A stretch of DNA of 52,723 bases from the NCBI GenBank assembly GCA_021847325.1, contig JAJZTY010000002.1, positions 1 through 52,723 of the forward strand. The letters are read 5' to 3'. The notes below the pieces were generated by a model. The model was not told the DNA's origin and ran no database searches. It worked only from the letters and a program-made list of their open reading frames with translations. A program made the position numbers and the translations under genes. This document shows, piece by piece, positions 9,463-18,833 of this stretch; the stretch's first letter is position 1; the number at the start of each line of letters is the position of its first letter. The DNA is from Bacillota bacterium (GTDB lineage Bacteria; Bacillota_I; Bacilli_A; Erysipelotrichales; Erysipelotrichaceae).

Positions 9463-10764
9463 ATGATTTATTCATCGTCCTCACGCAAAGGGAATTCAGT
9501 TATACTTTGGGTGAGGACTTTATTGATGATCTCAGATAACCTGGCGATCCCCCTCGCCAAAGTCGCGACACATTCTTTCTCAAAGATGGTGGATCCTTCG
9601 AAGTTGTCCATTCAAAGAATTTTCGTTGCCTATTGGACGTCGTTTCTGCTGGACCCTGAAGTGGTTCATCGTGGTTTACGCCCTGTGATCGTCAAAGAAG
9701 TTCAAAAAATGATGGCCTGCGGAACCCTCGACGCCGGTTTCAAAATCTATGAATGCCCAAACTGTAAGAAAACGCACGTCATCTGTTATACCTGTAAAAG
9801 TCGCTTCTGTAATGCCTGTGGCGTCAAGTATGCCCATCTTCGTGCCTACTCTATTTCAGCCTCGACGCTCGATGTCCCGCATCGCCATGTCGTTTTTACC
9901 ATCGATCACTGCTTACGGGATTATTTCAGAAGAGATCGTGATCTCCTCCATGTCTTGTTTGAAGCCGTCAAGGATACCCTCTTCTATACGTTTGATCGGA
10001 TGAACGGAAAAAAACATACCTTCAAACCTGGCTTCATTCTCACGCTCCATACCTTCGGTCGAGCGCTGAATTGGAACCCCCACATTCACTGTCTCCTTAC
10101 CGAAGGCGGGATGAATGAAGACCAGATCTATAAACCCATCTCCTACATCAACTATGAGGTGCTTCGCAAATCCTTCATGAAATGTCTGTTGGACAAGATG
10201 AAGGCCTTCTATGCCAATCAACCCGCTGTGCTGAGTGAGCTCAAGCAACGGATCAATCAAATTTATCGCGACTATACCGATGGTTTTTATGTCCATGCGC
10301 CGGCGATGGAACAGAAGAATGGCAAGGATGCGGTTACGGCATACATCATCCGCTATGCTGGTCGACCCGTCATGGCTCAAAGTCGGATCCTTGCGCTTGA
10401 TCGTTCGAATCGGATGATCACCTACTTCTATGAAGACCATAAAACAGAGGAGCGCATCGAAGTGACGGAGCCTGTCTTCACGTTCATGAAGAAGCTCATC
10501 GTTCACATCCCAGAATCTCAATTCAAGATGATTCGCTACTATGGGCTTTATGCCAGCTGTCAAACACAACACAAGCCGACTGTGAAAGCCCTGCTTAAAT
10601 CATGTCTAAGCACGCTTCGTAAACACCTTCCCTATCGGCAAAGTCTGATTTCAACCTTTGACACCGACCCTTTGCTTTGTGATTGTGGTCATTATATGGA
10701 ATATATTGGTTTCTGGGTTCCCCCCTCGAAAAGAAATGGAGGTTTTGCTTATGACTCATCCTAA
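9463..10764 (+). CDS. IS91-family HUH (Y2) transposase, copy 1
   Basis: A 433-residue rolling-circle transposase. An N-terminal zinc finger (ECPNC at 97-101, then C108, C111, C116, C119) precedes the HUH motif NPHIHC (His207 and His209), which binds the metal. The two catalytic tyrosines are in YIIRY (Tyr294 and Tyr298), followed by GRPVMAQSRI. All catalytic residues are intact. The conserved domain starts near residue 48, so the start is uncertain: ATG 9463 has no clear ribosome binding site, while ATG 9526 has GAGG nine bases upstream. Its codon use appears more G+C-rich than the host genes. Confidence 0.92.
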   Translation: MIYSSSSRKGNSVILWVRTLLMISDNLAIPLAKVATHSFSKMVDPSKLSIQRIFVAYWTSFLLDPEVVHRGLRPVIVKEVQKMMACGTLDAGFKIYECPNCKKTHVICYTCKSRFCNACGVKYAHLRAYSISASTLDVPHRHVVFTIDHCLRDYFRRDRDLLHVLFEAVKDTLFYTFDRMNGKKHTFKPGFILTLHTFGRALNWNPHIHCLLTEGGMNEDQIYKPISYINYEVLRKSFMKCLLDKMKAFYANQPAVLSELKQRINQIYRDYTDGFYVHAPAMEQKNGKDAVTAYIIRYAGRPVMAQSRILALDRSNRMITYFYEDHKTEERIEVTEPVFTFMKKLIVHIPESQFKMIRYYGLYASCQTQHKPTVKALLKSCLSTLRKHLPYRQSLISTFDTDPLLCDCGHYMEYIGFWVPPSKRNGGFAYDSS

Positions 10765-10954
10765 GCATACACATGATGATTCCGCTGGAGATCGCTTGAT
10801 TGACATGAAATGCACGCATTGTGGCTATGAAGAAAAAATGCCTGCTTGGTGTTATGGCGAAGAAGCGGACTACCTAATCGATATTGGGAATCCGGAACCC
10901 CAGCGTTGGCAATGTCCTAAATGTTATAACGAAACGCTTTGTCGAAAACCATAG
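10751..10954 (+). CDS. Small zinc-ribbon accessory protein of the IS, copy 1
   Basis: A 67-residue protein whose ATG overlaps the 3' end of the transposase gene (stop at 10762-10764) and has GGAGG seven to eight bases upstream. It is histidine-rich at the N-terminus (HPKHTHDD) and carries two cysteine pairs, CTHC and CPKC, about 35 residues apart, as in a zinc ribbon. It is kept identical in both copies. Overlap with the transposase suggests co-translation. Function is unknown; nucleic-acid binding or regulation of transposition is a guess. Confidence 0.7.
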   Translation: MTHPKHTHDDSAGDRLIDMKCTHCGYEEKMPAWCYGEEADYLIDIGNPEPQRWQCPKCYNETLCRKP

Positions 10955-11064
10955 CGCTTATATACATCGCCTTCATCTTTCAATCTCATTTACTTTTTGA
11001 GTGCGTTCACATCAGCGCTTCTTTTAATTTGTTTTCTGAGATTTAGAGAACTTTCCTATAAGAT

Positions 11065-11085
11065 AAAAAAAGGCATTGATATGCC
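11065..11085 (-). terminator. Terminator of the dpp-ggt-chr operon
   Basis: On the minus strand GGCAT-ATCA-ATGCC (11072-11085) is followed by seven T residues. The T tract is partly or wholly formed by the right end of IS copy 1. Confidence 0.85.
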
Positions 11086-11087
11086 CA

Positions 11088-11630
11088 TTAAACGATTGGT
11101 AAGATTAAACCCAATACTGCAGCAATTAAAATCAAAAGGATGGGTGTGATCTTTGTTTTAAACAAGATACCGAGTACAACAAAAAATAATCCGATCGACA
11201 CCCATTCAATTTTAAATGGTTCAAATTTGAATAATGTCACACTGACCATTTCATAGGCCGCATAGGCAATTAAAGCTGCGATCGTAGGCCGTATCCCATA
11301 AAAGATTTTTGTTATTAATGGATGATTTTTGAACTTCGTCAAGATGTTCGCAACCACCAACATAAATAATACACCCGTCGCCATGACAGCAATGCTTGCA
11401 AGGAATCCTCCAAAGATACCGCCTGCTTTGAAGCCAGCATAAGTGGCCATATTGATGCCAATCGGTCCTGGAGTTGATTCAGAAATGGCAATCATATCAA
11501 TCAAAGTTGCTTTATCAAACCAAGGATAACGCTCTGCTAAATTATAGAGAAAAGGTAAAGTTGCTAAACCTCCACCAACAGAGAATGTCCCAATGATGAA
11601 GAATTCAAATATCAGAATGAGATAGATCAT
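11088..11630 (-). CDS. Chromate transporter (CHR) family protein, short form
   Basis: A 180-residue membrane protein, one half of a two-gene short-chain CHR pair. FSVGGGLATLPFL near residue 16 and the ISESTPGPIGINMATYAG segment are the CHR signatures; about five or six membrane spans follow. The preceding gene encodes an equally long partner and the two overlap by four bases. CHR proteins export chromate in some bacteria, but many members have no proven substrate. Its place at the end of a peptide-uptake and ggt operon suggests a different physiological anion. Confidence 0.85.
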   Translation of the reverse strand: MIYLILIFEFFIIGTFSVGGGLATLPFLYNLAERYPWFDKATLIDMIAISESTPGPIGINMATYAGFKAGGIFGGFLASIAVMATGVLFMLVVANILTKFKNHPLITKIFYGIRPTIAALIAYAAYEMVSVTLFKFEPFKIEWVSIGLFFVVLGILFKTKITPILLILIAAVLGLILPIV

Positions 11631-12169
11631 GCTTTGACCTCCGCTTTGGGTTTAAAGTAAATACCCACAACAGCTGAGAAGAGGATTAAAAATATCGGAT
11701 TGACGTGCACAAAAGTAATCAACACAAATGAGATTCCAAATAGAACCACCCCAATCCAATCGATGATGCCTTTTTTACCTAAAGTGTAAGCAGTATTGAC
11801 AATCAAAGCCGCAACCACGATTCGTATCATTTTGAACACATTCAATACTTGTGGGTATTGCATGAAACTTTCCAAGAAAAGCGCAATAATCGTAATGATC
11901 AGAATCGAAGGTAATGCTGATGCAAAACCAGCAACTAAGGCACCTTTCTTCTTGGCAACTTGATAACCTATTAAAGCAGAGGTATTGATGGCAATGATGC
12001 CCATACTGACTTGAGCTACGCCATAGTAATCCAGGAGTTGTTCCTGCGTGATCCAGTCCTTCTTTTCAATGATTTCTTTCTTCACGATCGGCAACATCGC
12101 ATAGCCACCACCAAAAGTGAATAGACCCACCCTAAAGAAGGTAACGAAGATTTCAACGAGTTGTTTCAT
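11627..12169 (-). CDS. Chromate transporter (CHR) family protein, short form
   Basis: The second half of the short CHR pair, also 180 residues. FTFGGGYAMLPIVKKEI near the N-terminus and VAQVSMGIIAINTSALIGY are CHR signatures. The open frame extends upstream to 12271 through ggt sequence, but AAGGAG four bases before the ATG at 12169 fixes the start, ten bases after the ggt stop. With the next gene it probably makes an antiparallel heterodimer. Substrate not known. Confidence 0.85.
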   Translation of the reverse strand: MKQLVEIFVTFFRVGLFTFGGGYAMLPIVKKEIIEKKDWITQEQLLDYYGVAQVSMGIIAINTSALIGYQVAKKKGALVAGFASALPSILIITIIALFLESFMQYPQVLNVFKMIRIVVAALIVNTAYTLGKKGIIDWIGVVLFGISFVLITFVHVNPIFLILFSAVVGIYFKPKAEVKA

Positions 12170-12179
12170 ACATCTCCTT

Positions 12180-13790
12180 CTAGTAACATGCGATATTGCT
12201 ATCGGTACGAGCCTCACAGCCGCCAACCAAAGTTCCGTTATCAAGGCGTACAATGATTTGACCACGTCCAAATAGGACTGAATTGTAGGTCATCTCAACT
12301 TGATGACCCTTATTGACCAATTGCTTAATAATTGCCGGATCGAAATTATGTTCAACTAAGAATTTCTTACCTTCCATCCATTGCCAGCGTGGCGCATCCA
12401 AGGCACTTTGTGGATTTAATTTGAAGTCAATCATATTCATCGCGACTTGGACATGACCTTGTGGTTGCATATAACCCCCCATGACACCAAATGGACCTAC
12501 AGCTTTGCCATCTTTCAGTAAGAATCCTGGAATGATGGTATGATACGTCTTCTTTCCACCTTCCAGCGCATTCACGTGACTTGCATCAAGACTGAAATCA
12601 CTGCCACGATTCTGTAAAGCGATTCCATCCACCACCATACCACTACCAAAGCCCATATAGTTGCTTTGAATGTAGGAGACCATATTCCCTTCCCCATCCG
12701 CTGTACACAGATAAACGGTACCGGATTGTGGAGGTTTCTTAGGTTCATACATTTTTGCAAAATCGTCAATTTCTCTTGATCTCTCTTCACCAAATTGAGG
12801 AGTAAGTAGATCTTGATAGTTCACACGCATTTTTGTAGGATCACTTACATGTTCTTTCGCATCCATAAAAGCCATTTTCATCGCTTCGAATTGCTTATGA
12901 TACGTATCCACATGTTCCTTATTATTAAAAGCAAAGTTGCGCAAAATATTCAACGCCAACAAGGCTGTGATGCCTTGTCCATTGGGCGGAATCTCACACA
13001 CATCATAACCACGATAATTAACAGATATGGGATCGACCCAGGATACGTCATAAGTACTCAAATCTTCTTTTGTAAAGAAACCTCCAAATTGATTGGACGA
13101 CTCAACGATACGATCCGCAATATCACCTTTGTAAAACGCTTCACTGTCAGATTCACCAATCAAACGCAAGCTCTTTGCGTGATGTGGTAATTTGACGATA
13201 TCACCAAATTCAGGCGTTTTCCCATCAAAGGAAAACGTATCAAACCACGCCTTAAAGGAAGGATCATCGCCCGCAATTTCTTTATAACGCTGATGTGCGT
13301 TTTTCCACATTTGAGCCAATACAGCCCCAACCGGAAAACCGTCTTCTGCGTAACGAATCGCTGGTTCAAGGCATTCAAGTAAACTTAGTTTCCCAAAACG
13401 CTTGTTTAAAGCTGACCAAGCTTTTGGAACACCAGGAACTGTCACAGGTGTCCATCCAAAAACAGGCATCTTATCAACACTTCCATGTTTATCCATAACA
13501 GCTTGGATATTGATGTTTTTAGGAGCTGGCCCTGAGCCATTCAAACCATGAAGTTTATCCTTCATCCATACGAGGGCAAATGCATCCCCCCCGATGCCAT
13601 TCGCTGTAGGTTCTACTACCGTCAAAGCGGCTGCTGTCGCAATCGCTGCATCTACGGCATTACCCCCTTTACGTAAAATTTCAAGTCCAGCTGCAGACGC
13701 GTGAGATGAACCCGTTGCAACCATGCCATTCTTTGCAACGACAACATTGCGTGTACTGGTATAAGGTAAATGTTGATATTCTAGTTTCAT
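12180..13790 (-). CDS. ggt: Gamma-glutamyltransferase-like Ntn-hydrolase, no signal peptide
   Basis: A 536-residue proenzyme of the GGT family. The N-terminal part (GNAVDAAIATAAALTVVEP at 43-61, GIGGDAF at 65-71) and the cleavage site are present. Thr358 in SGTVYLC is the predicted autocleavage nucleophile, and NRGSDFSLD follows as in the small subunit. Known GGTs cleave gamma-glutamyl bonds, for example in glutathione, but they usually carry a secretion signal; this one starts MKLEYQHLPY with none, so it would act in the cytosol on imported substrate. It overlaps dppF by four bases. A cephalosporin-acylase-like activity cannot be excluded. Confidence 0.88.
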   Translation of the reverse strand: MKLEYQHLPYTSTRNVVVAKNGMVATGSSHASAAGLEILRKGGNAVDAAIATAAALTVVEPTANGIGGDAFALVWMKDKLHGLNGSGPAPKNINIQAVMDKHGSVDKMPVFGWTPVTVPGVPKAWSALNKRFGKLSLLECLEPAIRYAEDGFPVGAVLAQMWKNAHQRYKEIAGDDPSFKAWFDTFSFDGKTPEFGDIVKLPHHAKSLRLIGESDSEAFYKGDIADRIVESSNQFGGFFTKEDLSTYDVSWVDPISVNYRGYDVCEIPPNGQGITALLALNILRNFAFNNKEHVDTYHKQFEAMKMAFMDAKEHVSDPTKMRVNYQDLLTPQFGEERSREIDDFAKMYEPKKPPQSGTVYLCTADGEGNMVSYIQSNYMGFGSGMVVDGIALQNRGSDFSLDASHVNALEGGKKTYHTIIPGFLLKDGKAVGPFGVMGGYMQPQGHVQVAMNMIDFKLNPQSALDAPRWQWMEGKKFLVEHNFDPAIIKQLVNKGHQVEMTYNSVLFGRGQIIVRLDNGTLVGGCEARTDSNIACY

Positions 13791-15406
13791 GCTTTTACGT
13801 TCTCCTCAAATAAGTGGCATGCGACAAAATGATTTGGTTTTGCTTCATGATAAATTGGTTTCTCAGTTTTACAAACATCCATCGCAAATTTACAACGTGT
13901 ATGGAATGGACATCCCTTCGGTTGATTGATTGGACTTGGAACTTCGCCCTGTATGGTATCACGTTTTATTTCATCTTGTATCCTTGGACGAGGTACAGCT
14001 TCCAAGAGTGATTGGGTGTACGGATGTAGAGGTTCATTAAACAAGGTCTTACTGTCTGCGAGCTCACAAGCACTGCCAAGATACATGACAAGAATCCGAT
14101 CACAGAAATGTTTAACGACACCTAAGTCGTGCGTAATGAAAAAATATGTCAATTTAAACTCATCTGAAAGATTATTTAAGAGCTGTAAGATCTGAGCTTG
14201 AACGGAGACATCCAAAGCGGATACTGCCTCATCTAAAACTACAAAATTCGTATTCAATGCAATCGCACGTGCGATTCCAACACGTTGTTTTTGACCACCA
14301 CTTAAAGCATGTGGATACGTGTCATAATACTCAGCTTTCAAACCCACTTTCTCGAGCAAAGCAATCGTCTTTTCCTGACGCACTTCTTTCGAATATTTTG
14401 TATTGATTTTGAAGACTTCTTCAATGGCACTTCCGATAGATTGACGCGGGTCCAATGAGGCTGCAGGATCTTGGAAAATCATCTGCATTTCTCTACGAAT
14501 GGGTTTCATCTCAGAAGAAGATAATTTCGCCAAATTCAAACCAGTTTCATAATTCCCATCCAGCTTCTGTTGGTACTTAGGATCAAGGGTTTGTTCGGTA
14601 ATGGGAAGATAATCTTTACCCTTATAGTTCTGATACGTTTGCTTCTTGATGGTTTTTACCTGCAATCGATATTCATCCAGTTTTGCATCCAATTTAACCA
14701 ATTGTTGCTTCAGCTCTTCTGCTTCCTTTAGCTTGCTGCGATTTGCAGTTTGTTTCTCTACCTCAATCCATTTCTTTTGCGTCTTCGCATCAAGAACTTT
14801 TCGTTCTTTTAAAAGCTGATGAACTTTTTCAGAGATTTTTTGCGCCTCCGCATATTGTTTTTGAATCACTTCAAGGTGTGAACTCAAAATTAAAGAGCCA
14901 ATCGTGCGACTTCCCTCACGTAACTGCCGTGAAGCATTTTTTCTAAGCTCTTTCGAATCATACTGCAGTTTGTCAATCTTTCGACTCAACTGATCATAGC
15001 GTTTTGTGTCTTTTTCACTGCCCAAGACATCTACGCTATCTCTTTGAAGAAATAGATTCTCAATTTCGCGATCTATTTTTAGAGATGCTTGATAAAAGTC
15101 TCTAGCCTTCTTCTGATAAGTTACTAAATTTTGAATCTCTTTGTTCATGTAATCCGGATTCACATCTTCAACAGATTTCCCGTGGTAAACCGTAGATCCG
15201 CTTGTTTGCTTATGTAATTGTAAAAGAACTCGACCTAAGGTTGATTTACCACAACCAGATTCACCAACCACACCGAATTTTTCTCCTTCATAAATTTTGA
15301 AACTGATATCATTCAGTGCCTTAAGTTGAACATTCCGTTTAATTGGAAAGATTTTCTTCAGCTTGCGTACTTCTAGAAGCACTTTACGTTCTTCACTCAT
15401 GTGCAT
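13787..15406 (-). CDS. dppF: Peptide ABC transporter ATPase (DppF/OppF) with coiled-coil insertion
   Basis: An ATPase of the oligopeptide class: Walker A GESGCGKST at 48-56, Q-loop FQDP at 311-314, signature LSGGQKQR at 368-375, Walker B VVLDEAVSALD, and the C-terminal GCPFHTRC motif. Usual length is about 320 residues; this one has 539. The excess of roughly 215 residues (about 83-300) lies between Walker A and the Q-loop and is rich in K, E, Q, L as in a coiled coil. A second ATG at 15400 is also plausible. It overlaps dppD by 14 bases and ggt by four. Confidence 0.88.
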   Translation of the reverse strand: MHMSEERKVLLEVRKLKKIFPIKRNVQLKALNDISFKIYEGEKFGVVGESGCGKSTLGRVLLQLHKQTSGSTVYHGKSVEDVNPDYMNKEIQNLVTYQKKARDFYQASLKIDREIENLFLQRDSVDVLGSEKDTKRYDQLSRKIDKLQYDSKELRKNASRQLREGSRTIGSLILSSHLEVIQKQYAEAQKISEKVHQLLKERKVLDAKTQKKWIEVEKQTANRSKLKEAEELKQQLVKLDAKLDEYRLQVKTIKKQTYQNYKGKDYLPITEQTLDPKYQQKLDGNYETGLNLAKLSSSEMKPIRREMQMIFQDPAASLDPRQSIGSAIEEVFKINTKYSKEVRQEKTIALLEKVGLKAEYYDTYPHALSGGQKQRVGIARAIALNTNFVVLDEAVSALDVSVQAQILQLLNNLSDEFKLTYFFITHDLGVVKHFCDRILVMYLGSACELADSKTLFNEPLHPYTQSLLEAVPRPRIQDEIKRDTIQGEVPSPINQPKGCPFHTRCKFAMDVCKTEKPIYHEAKPNHFVACHLFEENVKA

Positions 15407-16373
15407 ATTCCTCTTCTACCTTAAAACAAGCAACTCGATGATGATTGTCATATTCCAATTCACTGGGCACTTCACTACGACACCGATCCATCGCAAATGG
15501 ACAACGAGGATGAAAGCGACAGCCTTTGATATCATCCGTCAACAAAGGGAATGTGCCTGGTATCGGTTTGATTTCAAAGTGATCACTGTCCACATTGGGG
15601 ACAGCATTCATTAATCCAATCGTATACGGATGCTTAGGGTTGTTGAATAGATCCTCAACAGATGCTTCTTCTACTTTACGACCAGCATACAATACAATGA
15701 CACGATCGGCGATTTCAGCCACGACACCTAAGTCGTGGGTAATAAAAAGAATCCCTGCGTCAATGTCCTTCTTTAATTTGTTCATTAAATTTAAAACTTG
15801 TTTTTGGATGGTCACATCCAATGCCGTTGTGGGTTCATCCGCAATCAACAACTTCGGTTTGACAGAGATGACCATGGCAATCATGACACGTTGACGCAAT
15901 CCTCCACTTAATTGAAATGGATATTGCTTTAAACGTTCTTTTGGATTGGATATACCAACAACATTAAGATAATGAATGGCGATCTCAGTCGCATTCTTTT
16001 TATCCACATTACGATGTAACATAATGTTTTCCGTCAACTGATAACCAATCGTTAAGAGTGGATTCAATGCCGTCATGGGTTCTTGAAAAATCATTCCCAT
16101 GTCACGCCCTCTAAATGCATTGCGTTCTTTTTTATTTAATTTTGTAAGTTCTATCTCATTGAGTTTGATAGAACCTGAAACCACTTCTCCATTATTGGGT
16201 AATAAATCCATGATGGCCAAAGTGGTGACACTTTTCCCACAACCACTCTCACCTACGATGCACACTGTTTCGCCTTGGTTCACGTAGAAAGATAAATCAC
16301 GGATGACCGGATAGGGTTTTCCGGCAATCGTAAAGTGGGTCACGAGTTGATTGATGTCAAGTACTTTGGCCAT
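15393..16373 (-). CDS. dppD: Peptide ABC transporter ATPase (DppD/OppD)
   Basis: A 326-residue ATPase of normal length. Walker A GESGCGKS near residue 38, signature LSGGLRQRVMIAM near residue 154, Walker B LLIADEPTTALD, and the C-terminal cysteine-rich GCRFHPRCPFAMDRC characteristic of OppD/DppD proteins. It pairs with the enlarged DppF to energise the DppBC permeases. It starts 19 bases after the substrate-binding protein gene. Confidence 0.92.
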   Translation of the reverse strand: MAKVLDINQLVTHFTIAGKPYPVIRDLSFYVNQGETVCIVGESGCGKSVTTLAIMDLLPNNGEVVSGSIKLNEIELTKLNKKERNAFRGRDMGMIFQEPMTALNPLLTIGYQLTENIMLHRNVDKKNATEIAIHYLNVVGISNPKERLKQYPFQLSGGLRQRVMIAMVISVKPKLLIADEPTTALDVTIQKQVLNLMNKLKKDIDAGILFITHDLGVVAEIADRVIVLYAGRKVEEASVEDLFNNPKHPYTIGLMNAVPNVDSDHFEIKPIPGTFPLLTDDIKGCRFHPRCPFAMDRCRSEVPSELEYDNHHRVACFKVEEEYAHE

Positions 16374-16391
16374 ATGAATTCTCCTTTTATG

Positions 16392-17933
16392 TTATTCTGT
16401 TACACTCATTTGATTGACATAGAATAACGCACCTGGATCGAGTTCCACGTTCGTCAATCGCTTGTTTGCACCATAGATCAAGAATGTGTTATACAACGGC
16501 ACGACAGCCGCATCTTCCAATATCATTTCATTCGCTGCTTCCAAAGCTTGAATACGGGTATCCAAATCAATGGTGGTCTTGCTTTGGAGCACTAAAGCTT
16601 CAAACTCAGGATTTGCATATTTGATACGATTTGCACCCGCACTTGTGAAGTTTGGTTCAAGCAATTCAGAACCATCACCTGTGACATTTGCCCAAGTAAA
16701 GATACCAATGGCATAGCGATCATCTTTCGTAGCTTCTGTCAGATAAGTCGCAAATTCTTGTGCATCAATCACAACATTGGTGAACCCTACATCTTTCAGA
16801 TTACTTTGAATCATTTCAGCCAACGCTACCAAAGTTGGGTTGTTTTGGGTTAAGAAGACAATTTCTTCATCCCCACATCCACATGCCGCAACCAATTCTT
16901 TCGCTTTTTCAGGATCAAATGGATAACCGAAGTTCTCTGCTTCTTCGGTATAGCCAAGAACACGTGGACCTACAAGACTTCGTGAGAAGACCGCATAGCC
17001 ATCTAGAGATTCAACCCATGCTTCACGATCGATCGCATAAGCAATAGCTTGTCGAACACTCTTGTCGTAGGTGATTTCATTGGATGAAACCGTGGTACGC
17101 ATGCCTAAGTATGTGATTCCTGCACCTTCTTTGGTGTACAGGTTCACATTACTCATCGCTTCGACGCGACCGATTTGATCTACAGGAATCGTTGCGATAA
17201 AATCAGCTTCGCCTGTTTCCAAACGTGCAATGGCTGTCGCAGGTTCGGTAACGATGGTGATCACTAAGTCTTTGATATTAGATAGTTCTCCCCAGTAGTC
17301 TTCATTGCGTGTTAAGACAACCTCACTTCCAGATGTATAACTGACAAATTTATAAGGACCTGTTCCAACTGGATTGATCATCAAGTCTTGTGCGGTATCC
17401 GCTTGTTCGGAGATGATCGCGGAGTTCGTATGTGCCAGTTTCGCTAATAAAACACCATCTGGATACTTCAATTTCAACTCAACTGTATAAGGATCAACGA
17501 CCGTTACCGTTTCAATCGAAGCCGCGATTGATGCACGTGCTGATCCATATTCAGGATTCTTAATGCTTTCCAAGGTGTACTTGACATCATCAGCAGTCAG
17601 TTCTTTGCCATCATGGAATTTAACACCTTCATTTAAAGTAATCGTACAAGTTAAACCATCTTCTGAACAAACAGGGAAATCCTTAGCAAGTAATGGATAA
17701 TAACCAGAACCATCCATTTCACGTTTATACAAGGACTCATAGATTTGCGAGTTGATAGATGACGATGCGGAGTCATTGGTTTTCAATGGTGAAAAGCCAG
17801 ATGGAATCGCTGTGATGATCACATTGATCTTCGCATCTTCAACAGCCACTGGTGCTACAGGGGCATCACTCCCACATGCAGTGAGCACTAAAGCAAAGAC
17901 TAAACTTAGAATTAATTTTTTGATTGTCTTCAT
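16392..17933 (-). CDS. Peptide/dipeptide ABC transporter substrate-binding lipoprotein
   Basis: A 513-residue SBP family 5 (cluster C) binding protein. The signal peptide ends in LTACGS, so Cys20 is the lipidation site. Family landmarks are visible: the LNEGVKFHDGKELTADDVKYTLE region near residue 100 and RQAIAYAIDREAWVE near residue 285. It captures peptides outside the membrane for DppBCDF. The ggt gene in the same operon suggests gamma-glutamyl peptides such as glutathione as ligand, which is inference only. Confidence 0.9.
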   Translation of the reverse strand: MKTIKKLILSLVFALVLTACGSDAPVAPVAVEDAKINVIITAIPSGFSPLKTNDSASSSINSQIYESLYKREMDGSGYYPLLAKDFPVCSEDGLTCTITLNEGVKFHDGKELTADDVKYTLESIKNPEYGSARASIAASIETVTVVDPYTVELKLKYPDGVLLAKLAHTNSAIISEQADTAQDLMINPVGTGPYKFVSYTSGSEVVLTRNEDYWGELSNIKDLVITIVTEPATAIARLETGEADFIATIPVDQIGRVEAMSNVNLYTKEGAGITYLGMRTTVSSNEITYDKSVRQAIAYAIDREAWVESLDGYAVFSRSLVGPRVLGYTEEAENFGYPFDPEKAKELVAACGCGDEEIVFLTQNNPTLVALAEMIQSNLKDVGFTNVVIDAQEFATYLTEATKDDRYAIGIFTWANVTGDGSELLEPNFTSAGANRIKYANPEFEALVLQSKTTIDLDTRIQALEAANEMILEDAAVVPLYNTFLIYGANKRLTNVELDPGALFYVNQMSVTE

Positions 17934-17945
17934 TTCTTTCTCCTT

Positions 17946-18824
17946 TTAAGCATTTTCTTTTAAACTCGGATCCAAGACATCCCTCAGCTTGTCTCCGACG
18001 ATGTTGAAGCTGATGACGGTTATCATCACCACAACCCCTGGGATAATTATTAAACTTGGTTGCTTCCACATATAATCGCGGGCTGTCGCGATCATTGCCC
18101 CCCACTCCGGATTGGGCGGTGGCGAACCAAGACCAAGGAAACTTAAGGTCGCAATCGACATGATCGAACTTGCGAGACGCATCGTCGATACGACGATGAT
18201 GACTGGTAAACTATTTTTTAAAATGTGAAGAAATAGAATTCTGAAATCACTCGCTCCCAAGGAGCGTACAGCCGTGACGTAGTCTTCTTCTTTAAGTGAC
18301 AAAACCTTCCCTCGCACCATCCGTGCAAAGCCCGGAATTGACCATACACTGATTGCAATCATTGCATTTGTTGTACTCGCTCCCAACATGGCCACAATCA
18401 ACATGGCCAAGAGGATACCTGGAAAAGTAAAGAGAAGATCCATGAAGCGCATGATGATGTTATCTAATTGTTTATAATAGCCCGCTAACAAACCTAGTGT
18501 TACCCCAAAAATCAAACCAATGAAGGTAGATACAAAGCCTACCCATAACGAGATACGTCCGCCATAAAGGAGTCTCGTCAAGACATCTCGTCCCAAATGA
18601 TCGGTTCCTAAGTAATACCCCTCTACATATCCTTCACTCGCCCAGAAACCAGGTGCTAGTTTTAAGGCGATATTGGTTTCTAGAGGATCATGCGGTGTCA
18701 AGTAAGGAGCAATCAGCACAATTAATATCTCTAATATCAGAAAGAAGAATGCAACGGTTGCCAGTTTATTTTTAAGAAGGTTTGTAAATGCTTTGACCAA
18801 CCAGTTTTCTTTACGTTTTCGCAT
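17946..18824 (-). CDS. dppC: Peptide ABC transporter permease (DppC)
   Basis: A 292-residue permease. The N-terminal single span with the OppC_N pattern (KNKLATVAFFFLILEILIV) is followed by the YYLGTDHLGRDVLTRLLYGG motif near residue 70 and an EAA loop EEDYVTAVRSLGASDFRI near residue 175. Six spans are expected. It lies 9 bases from dppB and 12 bases from the binding-protein gene, all in one operon. Confidence 0.92.
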   Translation of the reverse strand: MRKRKENWLVKAFTNLLKNKLATVAFFFLILEILIVLIAPYLTPHDPLETNIALKLAPGFWASEGYVEGYYLGTDHLGRDVLTRLLYGGRISLWVGFVSTFIGLIFGVTLGLLAGYYKQLDNIIMRFMDLLFTFPGILLAMLIVAMLGASTTNAMIAISVWSIPGFARMVRGKVLSLKEEDYVTAVRSLGASDFRILFLHILKNSLPVIIVVSTMRLASSIMSIATLSFLGLGSPPPNPEWGAMIATARDYMWKQPSLIIIPGVVVMITVISFNIVGDKLRDVLDPSLKENA

Positions 18825-18833
18825 ATGCCACCT

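Larger units (their letters stand above)
9406..11070 (+). mobile_element. IS91-family insertion sequence, copy 1
   Basis: This is the span identical to the second copy at 19925-21589. It contains a HUH transposase gene and an overlapping small zinc-ribbon gene. There are no terminal inverted repeats. The left end has an A6 tract, then a hairpin (9417-9423 with 9426-9432). The right end finishes in A6 directly against a host or cargo terminator hairpin. The exact ends could be a few bases different because the A tract may belong to the target. Confidence 0.85.

Noticed and set aside
9913-10572. Long antisense frame inside the transposase gene
   Set aside because: It mirrors the codon pattern of the transposase, has no family features, and appears identically in both copies as expected of a shadow.
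9406-11070. Terminal inverted repeats of a DDE-type IS
   Set aside because: The ends share no inverted repeat, and the transposase has HUH and Y2 motifs, not DDE.
11088-12169. Two short CHR genes as a single frameshifted chrA
   Set aside because: Each has its own start, the downstream one overlaps by four bases, both are 180 residues, and paired short CHR genes are a known arrangement.
14743-14946. Small plus-strand frames across the dpp and ggt genes
   Set aside because: They lie wholly within clear genes on the other strand and lack ribosome binding sites.
13787-15406. dppF as two genes fused by a sequencing error
   Set aside because: The inserted part is one continuous frame with uniform composition, and the ATPase motifs resume correctly after it.
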